A stretch of DNA of 64,000 bases from SYLG01 sp965226945 (GTDB taxonomy: Bacteria; Planctomycetota; Planctomycetia; Gemmatales; Gemmataceae): positions 744,001-808,000 of the forward strand of contig OZ245717.1 of NCBI GenBank assembly GCA_965226945.1, read 5' to 3'. The translations under genes and the position numbers were made by a program. Shown in pieces: positions 42,883 to 52,420 of the stretch (the stretch's first letter is position 1; every line of letters begins with the position of its first letter). A model generated the notes under the pieces. That model made no database searches. It saw nothing but the letters and a program-made list of their open reading frames with translations, and was not told the origin of the DNA.

Positions 42883-44292
42883 ATGTCTGGACCCACTGCC
42901 GCGCTGAATTGGCTCGATTCTCACCATGAAACGCTCGTCGGCTGGCTGGGGCAATCGGTGGCGATACCAAGTATCAGCACCGATGGCGCCCACGAAGCCG
43001 AGCTCAAGAAAAGCAGTGCGCAAGTCTGCGACCTCATGCGCCAAACCGGCCTGAACAATGTCCGGGAAATTTCCTTCGGCGATGCCTACCCCTACGCCTA
43101 CGGAGAATGGCTGGGAGCCCCGGGAAAACCAACGATCTTCTTCTACTCCCATCACGATGTGCAGCCGATCAACTATGCCGAACAGTGGTTGTCCGAGCCC
43201 TGGAAACTAACCCGGCGCGATGGCCGGCTTTTCGGGCGCGGATCCGCGGACGACAAGGCCGCCTTCGTCGCTCAACTGGGCGCCATTGGCGCGTTGCTCA
43301 AGACGACCGGCTCGCTGCCGGTCAATGTCAAGGTTTTGTGCGAAGGGGAAGAAGAGATCGGCTCCCCCAACCTACAAGGCTTTTTCAAAAACCATCCCGA
43401 GTGCATCACCTCGGATATCATCGTGGTTTGCGACACCGAAAATATCGAGGTGGGGTTGCCCTGCATCACCTGCGCGCTTCGCGGCATCGTCGCCGCCAAA
43501 ATCAAAGTCACCACGGCGAAATTCCCGGTGCATAGCGGCATGGCCGGAGGAGCGATGGCCGACGCCGCCGTCATCCTTTCAGGAATTCTCGCGAAACTGG
43601 GGAACAATCCCAGCGGGGTCCCGGTGCCGGGCTTCGAAGTCGATCTGGCTCCCGTCACCGCGGCCGACAAGACGCTTTATGGCGGATTGCCTTATGAAGA
43701 CCGTAAGGCGCGAGAAGACCTCGGGGTCCTGGAAGGCGTTTCCTTTGCCACGCCCAAGGGCAGAACCTTTTATGAACAAACCTGGCGCCATCCCTCCGCC
43801 ACCGTGATCGCCATCCAGGCCAGTTCGATTCAAGGCGCTTCCAATCAAGTATTGCCCACTGCCGAAGCCGTCATCAGTTGCCGCATTGTTCCCAACATGG
43901 ATCCGGCAAAAACCTTCACCCAGCTCAAGGCCTATCTCGAAAAAGATATCCCCCACGGCGCTCGCGTCGAAATCGAACCTCACGGCCCGCCCGTAAGCTG
44001 GTGGAGCGTCAATCCGGAAGGTCCCGCCTTCCGTGCGGCGACCGAAGCCATGACCGAAGCCTTTGGAAAAAAAGCCGTCCCCATCGGCTGCGGCGGCACC
44101 ATCGGGTTTGTCGGACCCCTGGTCGAAATCCTTAAAGGCGCACCCGCACTGCTCTTGGGTATTGAAGATCCTCAAAGCAACGCCCATGCTCCGAACGAAA
44201 GCCTGCATGAAGGCGACTGGAAAAAACTGATGAAGTCGATGGTGTTGATGATGGAGAAACTGGGAAAACTGACCCCTGCCTCGGTGCGTTAG
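42883..44292 (+). CDS. M20 family metallopeptidase (dipeptidase)
   Basis: 469 residues from the ATG at 42883 (GGAG 10 nt upstream). Full set of the M20 metal ligands: FYSHHDVQP (His), GRGSADDKAAFVA (Asp), CEGEEEIGS (catalytic Glu and ligand), VVCDTEN (Asp) and NAHAPNESLHEG (last His). A dimerisation domain lies in the middle (residues about 200-340). The group acts as a cytoplasmic dipeptidase, with a typical PGKPTIFFYSHHDVQP start, close to dipeptidase family members with broad specificity. It follows the kinase gene by 62 nt and may share its transcript. Confidence 0.88.
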   Translation: MSGPTAALNWLDSHHETLVGWLGQSVAIPSISTDGAHEAELKKSSAQVCDLMRQTGLNNVREISFGDAYPYAYGEWLGAPGKPTIFFYSHHDVQPINYAEQWLSEPWKLTRRDGRLFGRGSADDKAAFVAQLGAIGALLKTTGSLPVNVKVLCEGEEEIGSPNLQGFFKNHPECITSDIIVVCDTENIEVGLPCITCALRGIVAAKIKVTTAKFPVHSGMAGGAMADAAVILSGILAKLGNNPSGVPVPGFEVDLAPVTAADKTLYGGLPYEDRKAREDLGVLEGVSFATPKGRTFYEQTWRHPSATVIAIQASSIQGASNQVLPTAEAVISCRIVPNMDPAKTFTQLKAYLEKDIPHGARVEIEPHGPPVSWWSVNPEGPAFRAATEAMTEAFGKKAVPIGCGGTIGFVGPLVEILKGAPALLLGIEDPQSNAHAPNESLHEGDWKKLMKSMVLMMEKLGKLTPASVR

Positions 44293-44328
44293 GCCGATCC
44301 GTCTCCCCGACATTTCCCTGAATTCGGG

Positions 44329-44356
44329 TTGCACTGAACAATTGTGCAATTATACT
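44329..44356 (+). promoter_or_regulatory. lexA promoter with overlapping inverted repeat
   Basis: A -35 TTGCAC (44329-44334), 16-nt spacer and -10 TATACT (44351-44356) match the housekeeping sigma consensus well; the predicted start of transcription is about 50 nt before lexA. TTGCAC also pairs with GTGCAA (44344-44349) as an inverted repeat lying between the two boxes, a fitting place for autorepression by LexA. Confidence 0.6.
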
Positions 44357-44372
44357 TTTATTCAGGATGTTC

Positions 44373-44389
44373 AGGTGTTGACCACACCT
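44373..44389 (+). promoter_or_regulatory. Second inverted repeat in the lexA leader
   Basis: AGGTGT (44373-44378) and ACACCT (44384-44389) with a 5-nt spacer form a perfect palindrome between the promoter and the lexA start. It may be an extra LexA operator or a small RNA hairpin. No planctomycete LexA box is known to me that settles this. Confidence 0.35.
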
Positions 44390-44410
44390 TCAGGGAAATG
44401 GAGTTGACCG

Positions 44411-45022
44411 ATGGCCCCCCGAGACCAGTTAACCGAACGGCAGTTGGCCATCTATGATTTTCTGCGTGATAAGATCGAAACGCGCGGGTATGGTCCGACG
44501 GTCCGGGAAATCGGCACTGCTTTTGGAATCAAGAGCCCCAACGGGGTCATGTGCCATTTGAAAGCTCTCGAGAAGAAAGGGCTGATTCTGCGGGAGAACT
44601 TTTCCGCCCGCGCCATTCAAGTCACGGAACATCGATCGCCTGCTTCCAGGGCGGAATTGCCGCTGCTTGGCATGGTGGCAGCGGGAACTCCGATCGCCGC
44701 CATCGAACAGCAAGATAAGCTCAATTTCGCCGACCTTTTTGGCGGGAATGAGCATTTCGCACTCAAGGTGCGCGGCCAATCGATGATCGAGGACCACATC
44801 GAAGATGGTGATTTCGTCGTCATCAAGCGCCAGGAAACCGCCCGCAACGGCGAAAAAGTGGTGGTGCTCATCGACAACGAGGCGACTTTAAAAAGGTTCC
44901 ACGCCGACAAGGGCCGCGTGCTCCTCATCCCGGCCAATCAATCGATGCAGCCCATCGAACTACGTCCCGGCAACGAAGTAAAAATCCTCGGCACCCTCGT
45001 TGGCGTCATCCGCAAATGCTAA
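44411..45022 (+). CDS. lexA: LexA repressor
   Basis: 203 residues, normal length. N-terminal winged helix: LTERQLAIYDFLRDKIETRG, PTVREIGTAFGIKSPNGV and LKALEKKGLILR. Cleavage site Ala91-Gly92 in LLGMVAAGTPIAA; catalytic Ser124 in VRGQSMIEDHI and Lys161 in NEATLKRF, the spacing (37 residues) of LexA. LexA represses the SOS regulon and self-cleaves when RecA is active. GGAG at 44400-44403 is the ribosome site. It has its own promoter with two palindromes. A gene on the other strand converges on it after 23 nt. Confidence 0.95.
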   Translation: MAPRDQLTERQLAIYDFLRDKIETRGYGPTVREIGTAFGIKSPNGVMCHLKALEKKGLILRENFSARAIQVTEHRSPASRAELPLLGMVAAGTPIAAIEQQDKLNFADLFGGNEHFALKVRGQSMIEDHIEDGDFVVIKRQETARNGEKVVVLIDNEATLKRFHADKGRVLLIPANQSMQPIELRPGNEVKILGTLVGVIRKC

Positions 45023-45045
45023 TCCGCCCTTCCGGGCCGTTTTGA

Positions 45046-46329
45046 CTACCTTCCGTACCAGGCAACGAGCCGCTCCAGTTGTCCGGTTGAATGCAGGATC
45101 CGATAGGAAATCCTCTGCCTGAACGACCCGAGCACCTTGTTGAAGCCGTAGTGGTCATCCACAATACTCAGTGCCTTTTGCGCCGCTTCTTCCTCGGGAT
45201 AGGCACCTCGCAAGAGGCGGTACAGCCACATCTGCACCGCCAGGGTCAGAAGCGTAAAGTCGATTCCTTCCCAGAAGGCAAACCCGTACATCGTCGCGCC
45301 GCAAAACTGCAACGATCCGAGCTTGATCGACAGATACCGTTCAAAAATTCTCTGCACTTCCGCCGGCCAGACCTCCACGGGGGTCTCGGCCTTTTCGAAT
45401 GGGACCTCGGGAATCCAGCGGTGCATGCGCGGCACCGGTCCTTTTCCCTTGACGAAGGTCAACGCCGCCTGGAACAGCGCAAGCCTCCCCTGCCCCGCAA
45501 TGCCCCGGTTGGGGCCGTGATCTTTGCGAAGGAAAATGGCGGCCGCCTGCCGGAATAGGACCATGCCGACCCAGTTTGGCTTCTCCTGAGTGCCCGGGTC
45601 ACCCAGCTTGACCGTCTCGTGCAAATGGCTGGTCAAAATCGCGCAAAGCTCGCCAATCTGCGTCGTATCCAGATTCCCCAACTTGGCTCTGCGAAGGTCT
45701 TTGGCAAGTTGCTGGATCTTGAAAATCCTCAAAGAAATCGGCTCGTCGCGGCGCGCCAGCGGAAAGGTCAACCCTCGCGCCAGCGCCTGGATATTCTCCC
45801 AGCTCAAACCCGGATTTCCCTCGACCTTGGGCGGCGCTACCGTCGGCACTTCGGCATCTTCGGCGAGTTTCATCCCCTCTCGCGCCACCATCTCCTGTGC
45901 AAACCCCCGCAGGGGCACCAGGTGCTCGGGCATGGGCCTGCCAAGCGATGCGGACGAGGAAGGGCAAGCGTACCTCATTCCGACCGACCACCCCTTGCCC
46001 GCGGGAATCAGCACAAAAGGAAACAGCTTGCAGGGTAGCGGCTTGGAATCGTAGCCAAATCTTTCGTGCATGCGGCAGCGGCCCGATTCGGCCAGGAAAA
46101 CGCACGATCCGTCAGGCCGGCTGTTGAGCACCGTCTTGCGCGACCAGAACCTTCCGACCTTGCGCAGCGGGGCGAACCCCTCCAGATCTTCCGGTTTCCA
46201 GTTCTGCTCTTCGACCCGTTTCGCTTCCGAGGGACTCACCGTGACCAGGTATTCCTTGCAGCAGGTGCCGCAGGTGTGGCAATCCCAGTTCTGGATCGTG
46301 GGAAGCGGAAGGATTTTTTGCATGGCCAT
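45046..46329 (-). CDS. YkgJ family cysteine-cluster protein
   Basis: 427 residues. The first 110 hold a metal-binding cysteine cluster of the YkgJ (Zn/Fe-chelating) family: WDCHTCGTCCKEYLVTVSPS, then GSCVFLAESGRCRMHERFG and LPCKLFPFVLIPAGKG. The rest (about 300 residues) is a helical region without a known motif, containing the pair LAKDLRRAKLGN and VWPAEVQRIFERYLSIKLGS. Similar long versions are related to FliB-type lysine methylases, but that role is not shown. Starts at 46327-46329; cytoplasmic. The gene is convergent with lexA, and the phosphatase gene upstream ends 87 nt before its start. Confidence 0.75.
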   Translation of the reverse strand: MAMQKILPLPTIQNWDCHTCGTCCKEYLVTVSPSEAKRVEEQNWKPEDLEGFAPLRKVGRFWSRKTVLNSRPDGSCVFLAESGRCRMHERFGYDSKPLPCKLFPFVLIPAGKGWSVGMRYACPSSSASLGRPMPEHLVPLRGFAQEMVAREGMKLAEDAEVPTVAPPKVEGNPGLSWENIQALARGLTFPLARRDEPISLRIFKIQQLAKDLRRAKLGNLDTTQIGELCAILTSHLHETVKLGDPGTQEKPNWVGMVLFRQAAAIFLRKDHGPNRGIAGQGRLALFQAALTFVKGKGPVPRMHRWIPEVPFEKAETPVEVWPAEVQRIFERYLSIKLGSLQFCGATMYGFAFWEGIDFTLLTLAVQMWLYRLLRGAYPEEEAAQKALSIVDDHYGFNKVLGSFRQRISYRILHSTGQLERLVAWYGR

Positions 46330-46416
46330 AAGTGACGATCGTTTACTTCGCGCCGATTGCGTTGCGGCTAGGAGACAGTGGCTTGGGCGGCGACCGGGAC
46401 GGACTCGCGGCCAATC

Positions 46417-47013
46417 CTATTTGCTGGCTTTCAGCTTGCCCGGTTGATAGTTCTCAAAAAAACCGAGGATATCCTTTTCCTCGTCCAATCGGTCGTACCC
46501 CAGCGCGCGCATCTCGTCCGTGGCCCGCGCAACCGACCAGCCTTCTTTTTCCATCCGGTAGATGGCAGTGTAGGCCCCCGTTCGGTGAATGCCCGCGAAA
46601 CAGTGGATCAAGATGGGGTAGCTATCGGGTCGATCCAGGAGTTCCAAGTATTGCCGGATGTTGTCCAGCACCGGGGCCTCTCCATTTTTGGCTTCCCAGC
46701 TCTTGGGGGAAAGCCGCAGGTAGCGAATTTCCTGCTGGCGGCACCAGGCTTCCTCGTCGGCATCCGGGGGCGGATCGCCCGGATGTTCGGCATCGCGTAG
46801 CGAAATGACTGTACGAATGCCATGCTGGCTGGCCAGCTTGCCCAGTGCGGGCAATTTCATCTGTCCGCTACGAAAAAACACGCCGTCGCGCACGACCCGA
46901 AAGTTCTTTTGCGCCTGGATTTGCTTTTGCGCAAAGAGGATCGGCGCTGCCATCGAGCCGGCAATCAGGATGATCCCAATGCCGTACAGCAACAGGGTGC
47001 CCAGGCGTTTCAT
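46417..47013 (-). CDS. Tyrosine/dual-specificity protein phosphatase, membrane-anchored
   Basis: 198 residues from the ATG at 47011-47013 (GAGGTGAAG upstream); an in-frame start 21 nt earlier is weaker. A signal-anchor (TLLLYGIGIILIAGSMAAPI) leads into a phosphatase domain with the P-loop HCFAGIHRTGA (C-x5-R) near residue 130, preceded by IRTVISLRDAEHPGDPPPD, a WPD-like loop. The protein would act outside the cytoplasmic membrane or in the periplasm, an unusual site for this class, unless the anchor leaves the domain cytoplasmic. Substrate unknown. Confidence 0.8.
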   Translation of the reverse strand: MKRLGTLLLYGIGIILIAGSMAAPILFAQKQIQAQKNFRVVRDGVFFRSGQMKLPALGKLASQHGIRTVISLRDAEHPGDPPPDADEEAWCRQQEIRYLRLSPKSWEAKNGEAPVLDNIRQYLELLDRPDSYPILIHCFAGIHRTGAYTAIYRMEKEGWSVARATDEMRALGYDRLDEEKDILGFFENYQPGKLKASK

Positions 47014-47082
47014 TTTCTTCACCTCATGCCCCACGGAGCCGGTGCCAGTCGTGGACCGCCCAGCCGCCGCTCAACCTCATCC

Positions 47083-48504
47083 TTAGGATCCTTCGGCGCT
47101 ATCCTTGCTTTTATTCAATGCTTGCGCATCCCGAACCTTCGAATCCGGCCGGCTTTGCGATTCCGAACCCGGGGAAACGAGGCTGGGCCCCGCCCAAATG
47201 CGCCAAATCGAATAGAAACCCCGGGCAAAACTCGCAAACCACCGCAAAAGCAGCGCCTGCAACTGATCGAACCAGATCTCCTTGGCCAGGGGAGGATGGC
47301 ATCCTTCCAGAGTCGGACGAAACACCATCAGGATCAACGGGGCAAGAAACGAAAAAAGATGAGTCCCCCCCCGATCTGCCTGCCATAGCTCCACGCCTGC
47401 CAGGAGCGAAAGGTTCAGCGCAATGAGCTGACCGAGATTTTTTTGATCCGGCCAAATGAATCCCAGGAGCGCCAAGGACAGGAAAAGAACGAATACGGGC
47501 AAGCGATAGGCCCAGTGGATGCCATGCCAGAAACTATCGGTGCCCGAATCGGGCTCCAGCCAGGGAATCCAGTCGGACCAGACCCAGCTTGTGGTCTCCG
47601 AGAAAAGGAAAAAACAGGGAAGCATCGTCACCAAAAATCCGACCAGATAGCGATCCATGCCGCGGCGCCAATAGAAACCGCACCAGGCCGGCAGAATCAT
47701 GAGAGGAGAAACGGCGGTGCCGGTAGCCAACCCAAGAAACAGTCCTGAGACAAAGGGGCGCCGCATCCAAAACACCGCCCAGACCCAAAGCGACATGGCA
47801 AATGCCGAATCCCAGTGGCCAAGGTTGAGAATGTTGAAGGGGGTCAGCATAAAGGTATAAGGCAACAACAGATAAGTCGTCGCGGCGGCGACCCCGGAGG
47901 CGGCGTGCGAAAAATGGCGCCAGCCGATCATGAACAGGCCGACGGCGGTCGCCACGTGGCAAATGAGCGCCAAGCCCCGCTCGGCCACCAAGCGCGTGGT
48001 CGTGGGGTCTCCCGCCTGGGGAAAGCGGTTCTGAATGATCGCTTCGGTTCGCTCGCGAAATTGCGCGGTCGGCGGTTGCACCCGGTGAGAAGATTCCTGG
48101 CCGGGCGTTCCTTCCTGATTAGGCTCCCGAACCGAAACCACGACCAGGGCGCCAAAAAGCGCGATCGCCAGCCAGCAGAGCCCCGGGGCGTTGAGATTGG
48201 GAACAAACGCCGGCCGCTTCACCAGAGCCAGATCAATTAATGCCCGCACGATCGTGACGATCGTGGCGCCGAGGAGCCAGGCGTAAGGCCAGCGGTTGAT
48301 CCCCTCGGAATCGAGCTGCCTTTGCTCAAGCATCAAAAGCAGGCCGGGCACCCAGGCAAAAAGCAAGAAAAGATCGAGATGCCTGAGAGAAAAGATCTTG
48401 TCGAAACGAAAGAACAAAGCAATGGACAAAAAGAGCGCGGAATAAAACCAGGAAGTCGGATTGGGTAAATTGACGTCCAGGAAAATCGAGGCGGCCCAGG
48501 TCAT
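47083..48504 (-). CDS. Hypothetical polytopic membrane protein
   Basis: 473 residues from the ATG at 48502-48504 (GAAGGAG upstream; a longer frame reaches 48585). About ten to twelve membrane helices, e.g. WFYSALFLSIALFFRF, LLFAWVPGLLLML, LLGATIVTIVRALIDLAL, LCWLAIALFGALVVVSV, YLVGFLVTMLPCFFLFS and LPVFVLFLSLALLGFIW. The layout, with a long loop after the fourth helix (residues 120-170) and an acidic residue in an early loop, recalls GT-C/GT87-type membrane glycosyltransferases but I see no signature, so no function is given. The VOC protein gene lies upstream (start side) and the phosphatase downstream, all on the minus strand. Confidence 0.65.
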   Translation of the reverse strand: MTWAASIFLDVNLPNPTSWFYSALFLSIALFFRFDKIFSLRHLDLFLLFAWVPGLLLMLEQRQLDSEGINRWPYAWLLGATIVTIVRALIDLALVKRPAFVPNLNAPGLCWLAIALFGALVVVSVREPNQEGTPGQESSHRVQPPTAQFRERTEAIIQNRFPQAGDPTTTRLVAERGLALICHVATAVGLFMIGWRHFSHAASGVAAATTYLLLPYTFMLTPFNILNLGHWDSAFAMSLWVWAVFWMRRPFVSGLFLGLATGTAVSPLMILPAWCGFYWRRGMDRYLVGFLVTMLPCFFLFSETTSWVWSDWIPWLEPDSGTDSFWHGIHWAYRLPVFVLFLSLALLGFIWPDQKNLGQLIALNLSLLAGVELWQADRGGTHLFSFLAPLILMVFRPTLEGCHPPLAKEIWFDQLQALLLRWFASFARGFYSIWRIWAGPSLVSPGSESQSRPDSKVRDAQALNKSKDSAEGS

Positions 48505-48596
48505 TGCGGCACCGACTCCTTCCCGCGGATGAAAAACCAGCCCCGGCCAGGATCCGTCGAACCGGCCGGGGCAGGAAAAATCCACCTTGGGCTCAA

Positions 48597-49178
48597 TTAG
48601 GATTTGGGTCCGACCAGTTCGATGATGTTGCCGTCGGGGTCCTTGACGATGGTCAAAAAGATTCCCTTGGCAATCGACTCGGGGATCGCCGCGGGGCTTT
48701 TCGCCACCGGTTTGATTCCTGCTTTTTCAATCCGCGCCATCGCACGAGTCGTGTCGGTGATCGATAGGGTCAAATAGCGAAAACCGGTCTGCGCATGGAT
48801 CGTTTCGTTTTCGGACAGTTTGGGCTTGGCCCCTTCGATTTGCATCAACTTGAGCTTGGTCGCGCCCGGTCCTTCACCCAGCACGAAAACGCGGATCTTC
48901 AAGGGACTTGTGATCTTGGGATCGGTCAATCCGGCCTCGGCGGCGAAATCGGCGGGCACCGAAAATCCGGGGACTTCTTTGAAACCAATCACCTCGGTGT
49001 AAAACTTGGCGCTTTTCTCGATGTCGGTGACGACAGTACCCAGATCGATGGTGACGTTGGCGAATTCCGGTTTCGCATCCGCCTGATAGGCCCTCAGGCC
49101 TACCATCATGATCGCCGTGGCGGCCATACCCGCCGCGACCTTCCACACTCCGCCCCAATTCCGCTGCGACTTTGTCAT
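48597..49178 (-). CDS. Exported VOC (glyoxalase-like) family protein
   Basis: 193 residues from the ATG at 49176-49178 (GGAGATGG upstream). A signal peptide or anchor (residues 8-30: VAAGMAATAIMMVGLRA) is followed by a single VOC domain: VTIDLGTVVTDIEKSAKFYT, EVIGFKEVPGF, LRYLTLSITDTTRAMARI-like and FLTIVKDPDGNIIELVGP at the end. The VOC fold binds a metal or small molecule; the usual His/Glu ligands are only partly visible (final Glu in NIIELVG). Function unknown. Divergent from the PVC cytochrome gene, 143 nt apart. Confidence 0.8.
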   Translation of the reverse strand: MTKSQRNWGGVWKVAAGMAATAIMMVGLRAYQADAKPEFANVTIDLGTVVTDIEKSAKFYTEVIGFKEVPGFSVPADFAAEAGLTDPKITSPLKIRVFVLGEGPGATKLKLMQIEGAKPKLSENETIHAQTGFRYLTLSITDTTRAMARIEKAGIKPVAKSPAAIPESIAKGIFLTIVKDPDGNIIELVGPKS

Positions 49179-49321
49179 TTTCCATCTCCATTGGCTAACC
49201 ATGGTTTAGTGAGGCGAGTCGGAATTTACCAAGGTTGGACCTTGCAGGCGGCTCCCGTTCCCTTGAAAATCAACCGTAACTTCCTGGTCGACCAGTTTCC
49301 TCCCTCCCGGTCGAGGTCTTC

Positions 49322-52300
49322 ATGCTTTCCCATTCCTGGCGGACGGTCCTTTTCACGCTGACTCTTTTCGTGTCGGCTCTGGCTCTTTTCTTATCGTCGC
49401 AGGCAGTAGGCCACAGCGACGAACCGCCCCAGGTCATTCCTCATGCTCAGGACACGATGCCTGGACCCGCGCTTTCGGTGAGCGAAGCGATCGCCAAAAT
49501 GAAGGTTCCCCCCGGATTTCGGGTGGAATGCTTCGCAAGCGAACCGCAGATCGTGAACCCGGTCGCGATGGCGATCGACGAAAAAGGCCGCGTTTGGGTC
49601 ACCGAAAGTTTCGAATACCCCCGCAGGGATGCCGGCCCGGGACGTGACCGGATCAAGGTGCTGGAAGACACCAATGGCGACGGCGTCGCCGACAAAATCA
49701 CCATTTTCGCCGAGGGACTGAATATTCCTTCAGGCATCGCGGTGGGTCATGGCGGCGTCTGGGTGGCGAACAGTCCCGATCTTCTCTTTCTGCAAGACAC
49801 CGATGGCGATGGGGTTGCCGACAAGAAGGAAGTCGTCGTCACCGGCTTTGGCCGCGACGACACGCACGAACTTCCCAATTCGCTGACCTGGGGCCCCGAC
49901 GGCTGGCTTTATGGTCTCAACGGCGTGTTCAACCCTTCGCTTATCAAGCAAAACGGCAAGGAATTCGCCTTCACCTGCGCGCTGTTTCGCATTCATCCCA
50001 AGACCCGCGAATTTCAGGTGTTTTGCGAGGGCACAAGCAACCCCTGGGGCGTGGCGATCAATCAGAATGGCAGCTTTTTCATTAGCGCCTGCGTGATCGA
50101 TCACCTCTGGCACTTAGTCGAGACAGCGTACTATCACCGCCAGGGCGGCCCGTATCCCCCCTTTACCTGGCAATTGAATTCGATCGTCAAGCACAAGCAT
50201 CAAAAAGCCGCTTATTGCGGCATCACCTGGTTCGACAGCCCTGCCTATCCAGAAAAATATCGCGAAAAACTATACATGGGAAATATCCATGGCGGGTGCC
50301 TTAATTGCGACCGCCTGGAAAAACGCAATTCGACCTATTTCGGCAACCTCGAACCCGACTTCCTCACCGCCAACGATCAATGGTTTATGCCCGTGGTGCA
50401 AAAGACCGGGCCCGATGGCTGCCTGTGGGTCCTCGACTGGTATGACCGCTACCACTGCTATCAGGACGCCAACCGCGATCCCAAGGGGATCGACCGCTTG
50501 CGCGGCCGGCTCTACCGCGTGGTTTATGAAGGAAACAAGCCGGCCAAGCCATTTGATTTGACCGCCAAAACCGATGGGGAATTAGTGGAATTGCTGGGCG
50601 ACGCCAATGTCTTTTTCCGCGAAACGGCGCAAAGGCTTTTGACGGAACGGCTGCTTGGCCAAAAAGCCGGACCGAACCTGACCGGAGAACTTGCCAAAGT
50701 CGCGATTTCTCAGGACAAGCCACGCAACCTCCGTCTGCATGCCTTTTGGACCCTTGGATCGGCCGGACCGCTTGAGCCCCCGCTTGCGGCAGCCCTTGCG
50801 GGCGATCCCGATGCGACCTTCCGCGCCTGGGTTCTGCGCTTTTTGGGCAATGCGGGACAAGGTGGAGCGGTGGTTCAGGAGATCCTCACCAAGCTAACCA
50901 ACGACTCGTCCGCCGATGTTCTGCTGCAGGCTGCGATTGCGGCCAAAAAAATCGAAGGGGTCGATCCGATCCCCGTCTGGCACAAGATCCTGGCGAAGGC
51001 GGGCAACGACCCGGTGATCCCCTCGGTGATCTGGCAGAACCTGCATCCCCGCCTGCCCAAGGAGGCCGGGCCGTGGCTCGAACTGGCCGGCGGCCCTTCG
51101 GAGGACAACCGCGGCGCCGGACAGATCCTGGCGCGCCTTTCGGACAAGCTTTTGTCTCAGTCCCCTTTTCATCCCGAATCGATCGAAAAACTGCTCGCCA
51201 TTTTGACGCGGCAAAAGCAAGAGGCGGGACTGCGGCAGTTCCTGGGAATCATGGCATTGCGCCTCGAAACTCAGGAAATTCAAGGCGGGCAAAAAACCGA
51301 ACTGAAAAAGCGCCTGCTCGAAACGCTGATGCACCTGGCCCAGCAAAAAGATCATGCGATCGAGATTCAGCACCTGGCCACCATCAACCTGGCTCTTTTT
51401 GGCGAGGCGTTTGGCCTCAAGAACGCCCTGGCCATTTACGAAGAAGTGAAAAACCCTGAAAATCAGAGGCGGCGCGCGCTTCAGGCGCTTCTTCGCCAGG
51501 ATCCCTCCCAGGCGCGAAACCTGGTCATTGAGCGCCTTTCCGATCCGCAACTGGGCAACGCCGCCGTACGCGCCCGATTCCTTCTCGACCTGGGCATCCT
51601 CGACCAAAATGGTCTGGCCGATGAATTGGTCGGCCTCTGGCCCAAGCTCGATGGCGAGATTCAAGCCCGCATGATTGACCTGCTCTCGGGCAAGCCTGCC
51701 TGGGCCAAGACCTTGCTCGCGCAAGTGGAAGCCAAAACGATTCCTTCCTCCTCGCTCAACGCCAATTCGGTGCGCAAAATTCTGGCCTTCAAAAATAAGG
51801 ACCTGACCGAAAAGGTCGGCAAGGTCTGGGGAAGCCTGCGCGAGGATCGCAATCCCGAACGGGAGAAAACGGTCCGGCAGATGACCGACTACCTGCGCAA
51901 AACGCCCGGCGACGCCCGCAGCGGCCTGTTGCACTTTCAAAAGATCTGCGCCCAGTGCCACAAAATTTATGGCCAGGGGCAAGATGTCGGCCCGGAAATC
52001 ACGTCGAACGGACGCGCCAGTTTCGAACAATTGGTTTCCAATGTCTTCGACCCCAGCCTCGTGATTGGCGCCGGCTACCAGGCCACCACCGTGGCCACCA
52101 ACAAGGGAAAGATCTACACCGGCCTGCTCATGGAAAATAGCGCGGAGCGGGTTGTTCTCAAGGTCCAGGGAGGCACGCTGGAAACGATTCCTCGTAGCGA
52201 CCTGGATGAGATGAAAACCAGTTCGCAATCGCTCATGCCCGAAGGCATGGAGAAACAGTTAACTCCCAAGGAGTGGGCCGACCTGTTTGCTTACCTGTGC

Positions 52301-52354
52301 CTGGACCGTCCCCCCGAAGACAAAGCGGCGCGCAAAATTCCGGGAAGCCCCTGA
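49322..52354 (+). CDS. PVC-type heme-binding protein (membrane-bound dehydrogenase/HEAT/cytochrome c)
   Basis: 1010 residues. Signal peptide or anchor at 5-30 (VLFTLTLFVSALALFLSSQA). Residues about 60-400 form a beta-propeller of the membrane-bound dehydrogenase type (RVWVTESFEYPRRDAGPGRD, VWVANSPDLLFLQDTDGDGV, DGWLYGLNGVFNP). Residues about 420-870 are helical with HEAT-like repeats. A c-type heme site CAQCHKIYGQG lies near residue 876, with GPEITSNGR and a Met-containing end (SLMPEGMEKQL). These very large proteins are expanded in planctomycetes and verrucomicrobia and are thought to oxidise sugars or glycans in the periplasm; the substrate is unknown. Confidence 0.88.
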   Translation: MLSHSWRTVLFTLTLFVSALALFLSSQAVGHSDEPPQVIPHAQDTMPGPALSVSEAIAKMKVPPGFRVECFASEPQIVNPVAMAIDEKGRVWVTESFEYPRRDAGPGRDRIKVLEDTNGDGVADKITIFAEGLNIPSGIAVGHGGVWVANSPDLLFLQDTDGDGVADKKEVVVTGFGRDDTHELPNSLTWGPDGWLYGLNGVFNPSLIKQNGKEFAFTCALFRIHPKTREFQVFCEGTSNPWGVAINQNGSFFISACVIDHLWHLVETAYYHRQGGPYPPFTWQLNSIVKHKHQKAAYCGITWFDSPAYPEKYREKLYMGNIHGGCLNCDRLEKRNSTYFGNLEPDFLTANDQWFMPVVQKTGPDGCLWVLDWYDRYHCYQDANRDPKGIDRLRGRLYRVVYEGNKPAKPFDLTAKTDGELVELLGDANVFFRETAQRLLTERLLGQKAGPNLTGELAKVAISQDKPRNLRLHAFWTLGSAGPLEPPLAAALAGDPDATFRAWVLRFLGNAGQGGAVVQEILTKLTNDSSADVLLQAAIAAKKIEGVDPIPVWHKILAKAGNDPVIPSVIWQNLHPRLPKEAGPWLELAGGPSEDNRGAGQILARLSDKLLSQSPFHPESIEKLLAILTRQKQEAGLRQFLGIMALRLETQEIQGGQKTELKKRLLETLMHLAQQKDHAIEIQHLATINLALFGEAFGLKNALAIYEEVKNPENQRRRALQALLRQDPSQARNLVIERLSDPQLGNAAVRARFLLDLGILDQNGLADELVGLWPKLDGEIQARMIDLLSGKPAWAKTLLAQVEAKTIPSSSLNANSVRKILAFKNKDLTEKVGKVWGSLREDRNPEREKTVRQMTDYLRKTPGDARSGLLHFQKICAQCHKIYGQGQDVGPEITSNGRASFEQLVSNVFDPSLVIGAGYQATTVATNKGKIYTGLLMENSAERVVLKVQGGTLETIPRSDLDEMKTSSQSLMPEGMEKQLTPKEWADLFAYLCLDRPPEDKAARKIPGSP

Positions 52355-52420
52355 GAATCGCCCGACCAACGCATGCGTCCTTGCGCAGGATTGTGCAGCC
52401 TTCGTTAACAGAGGCGTGCC

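Noticed and set aside
50894..52228. 444-codon minus-strand frame
   Set aside because: Antisense to the HEAT/cytochrome part of the PVC protein, where the heme motif and repeats are clear on the plus strand.
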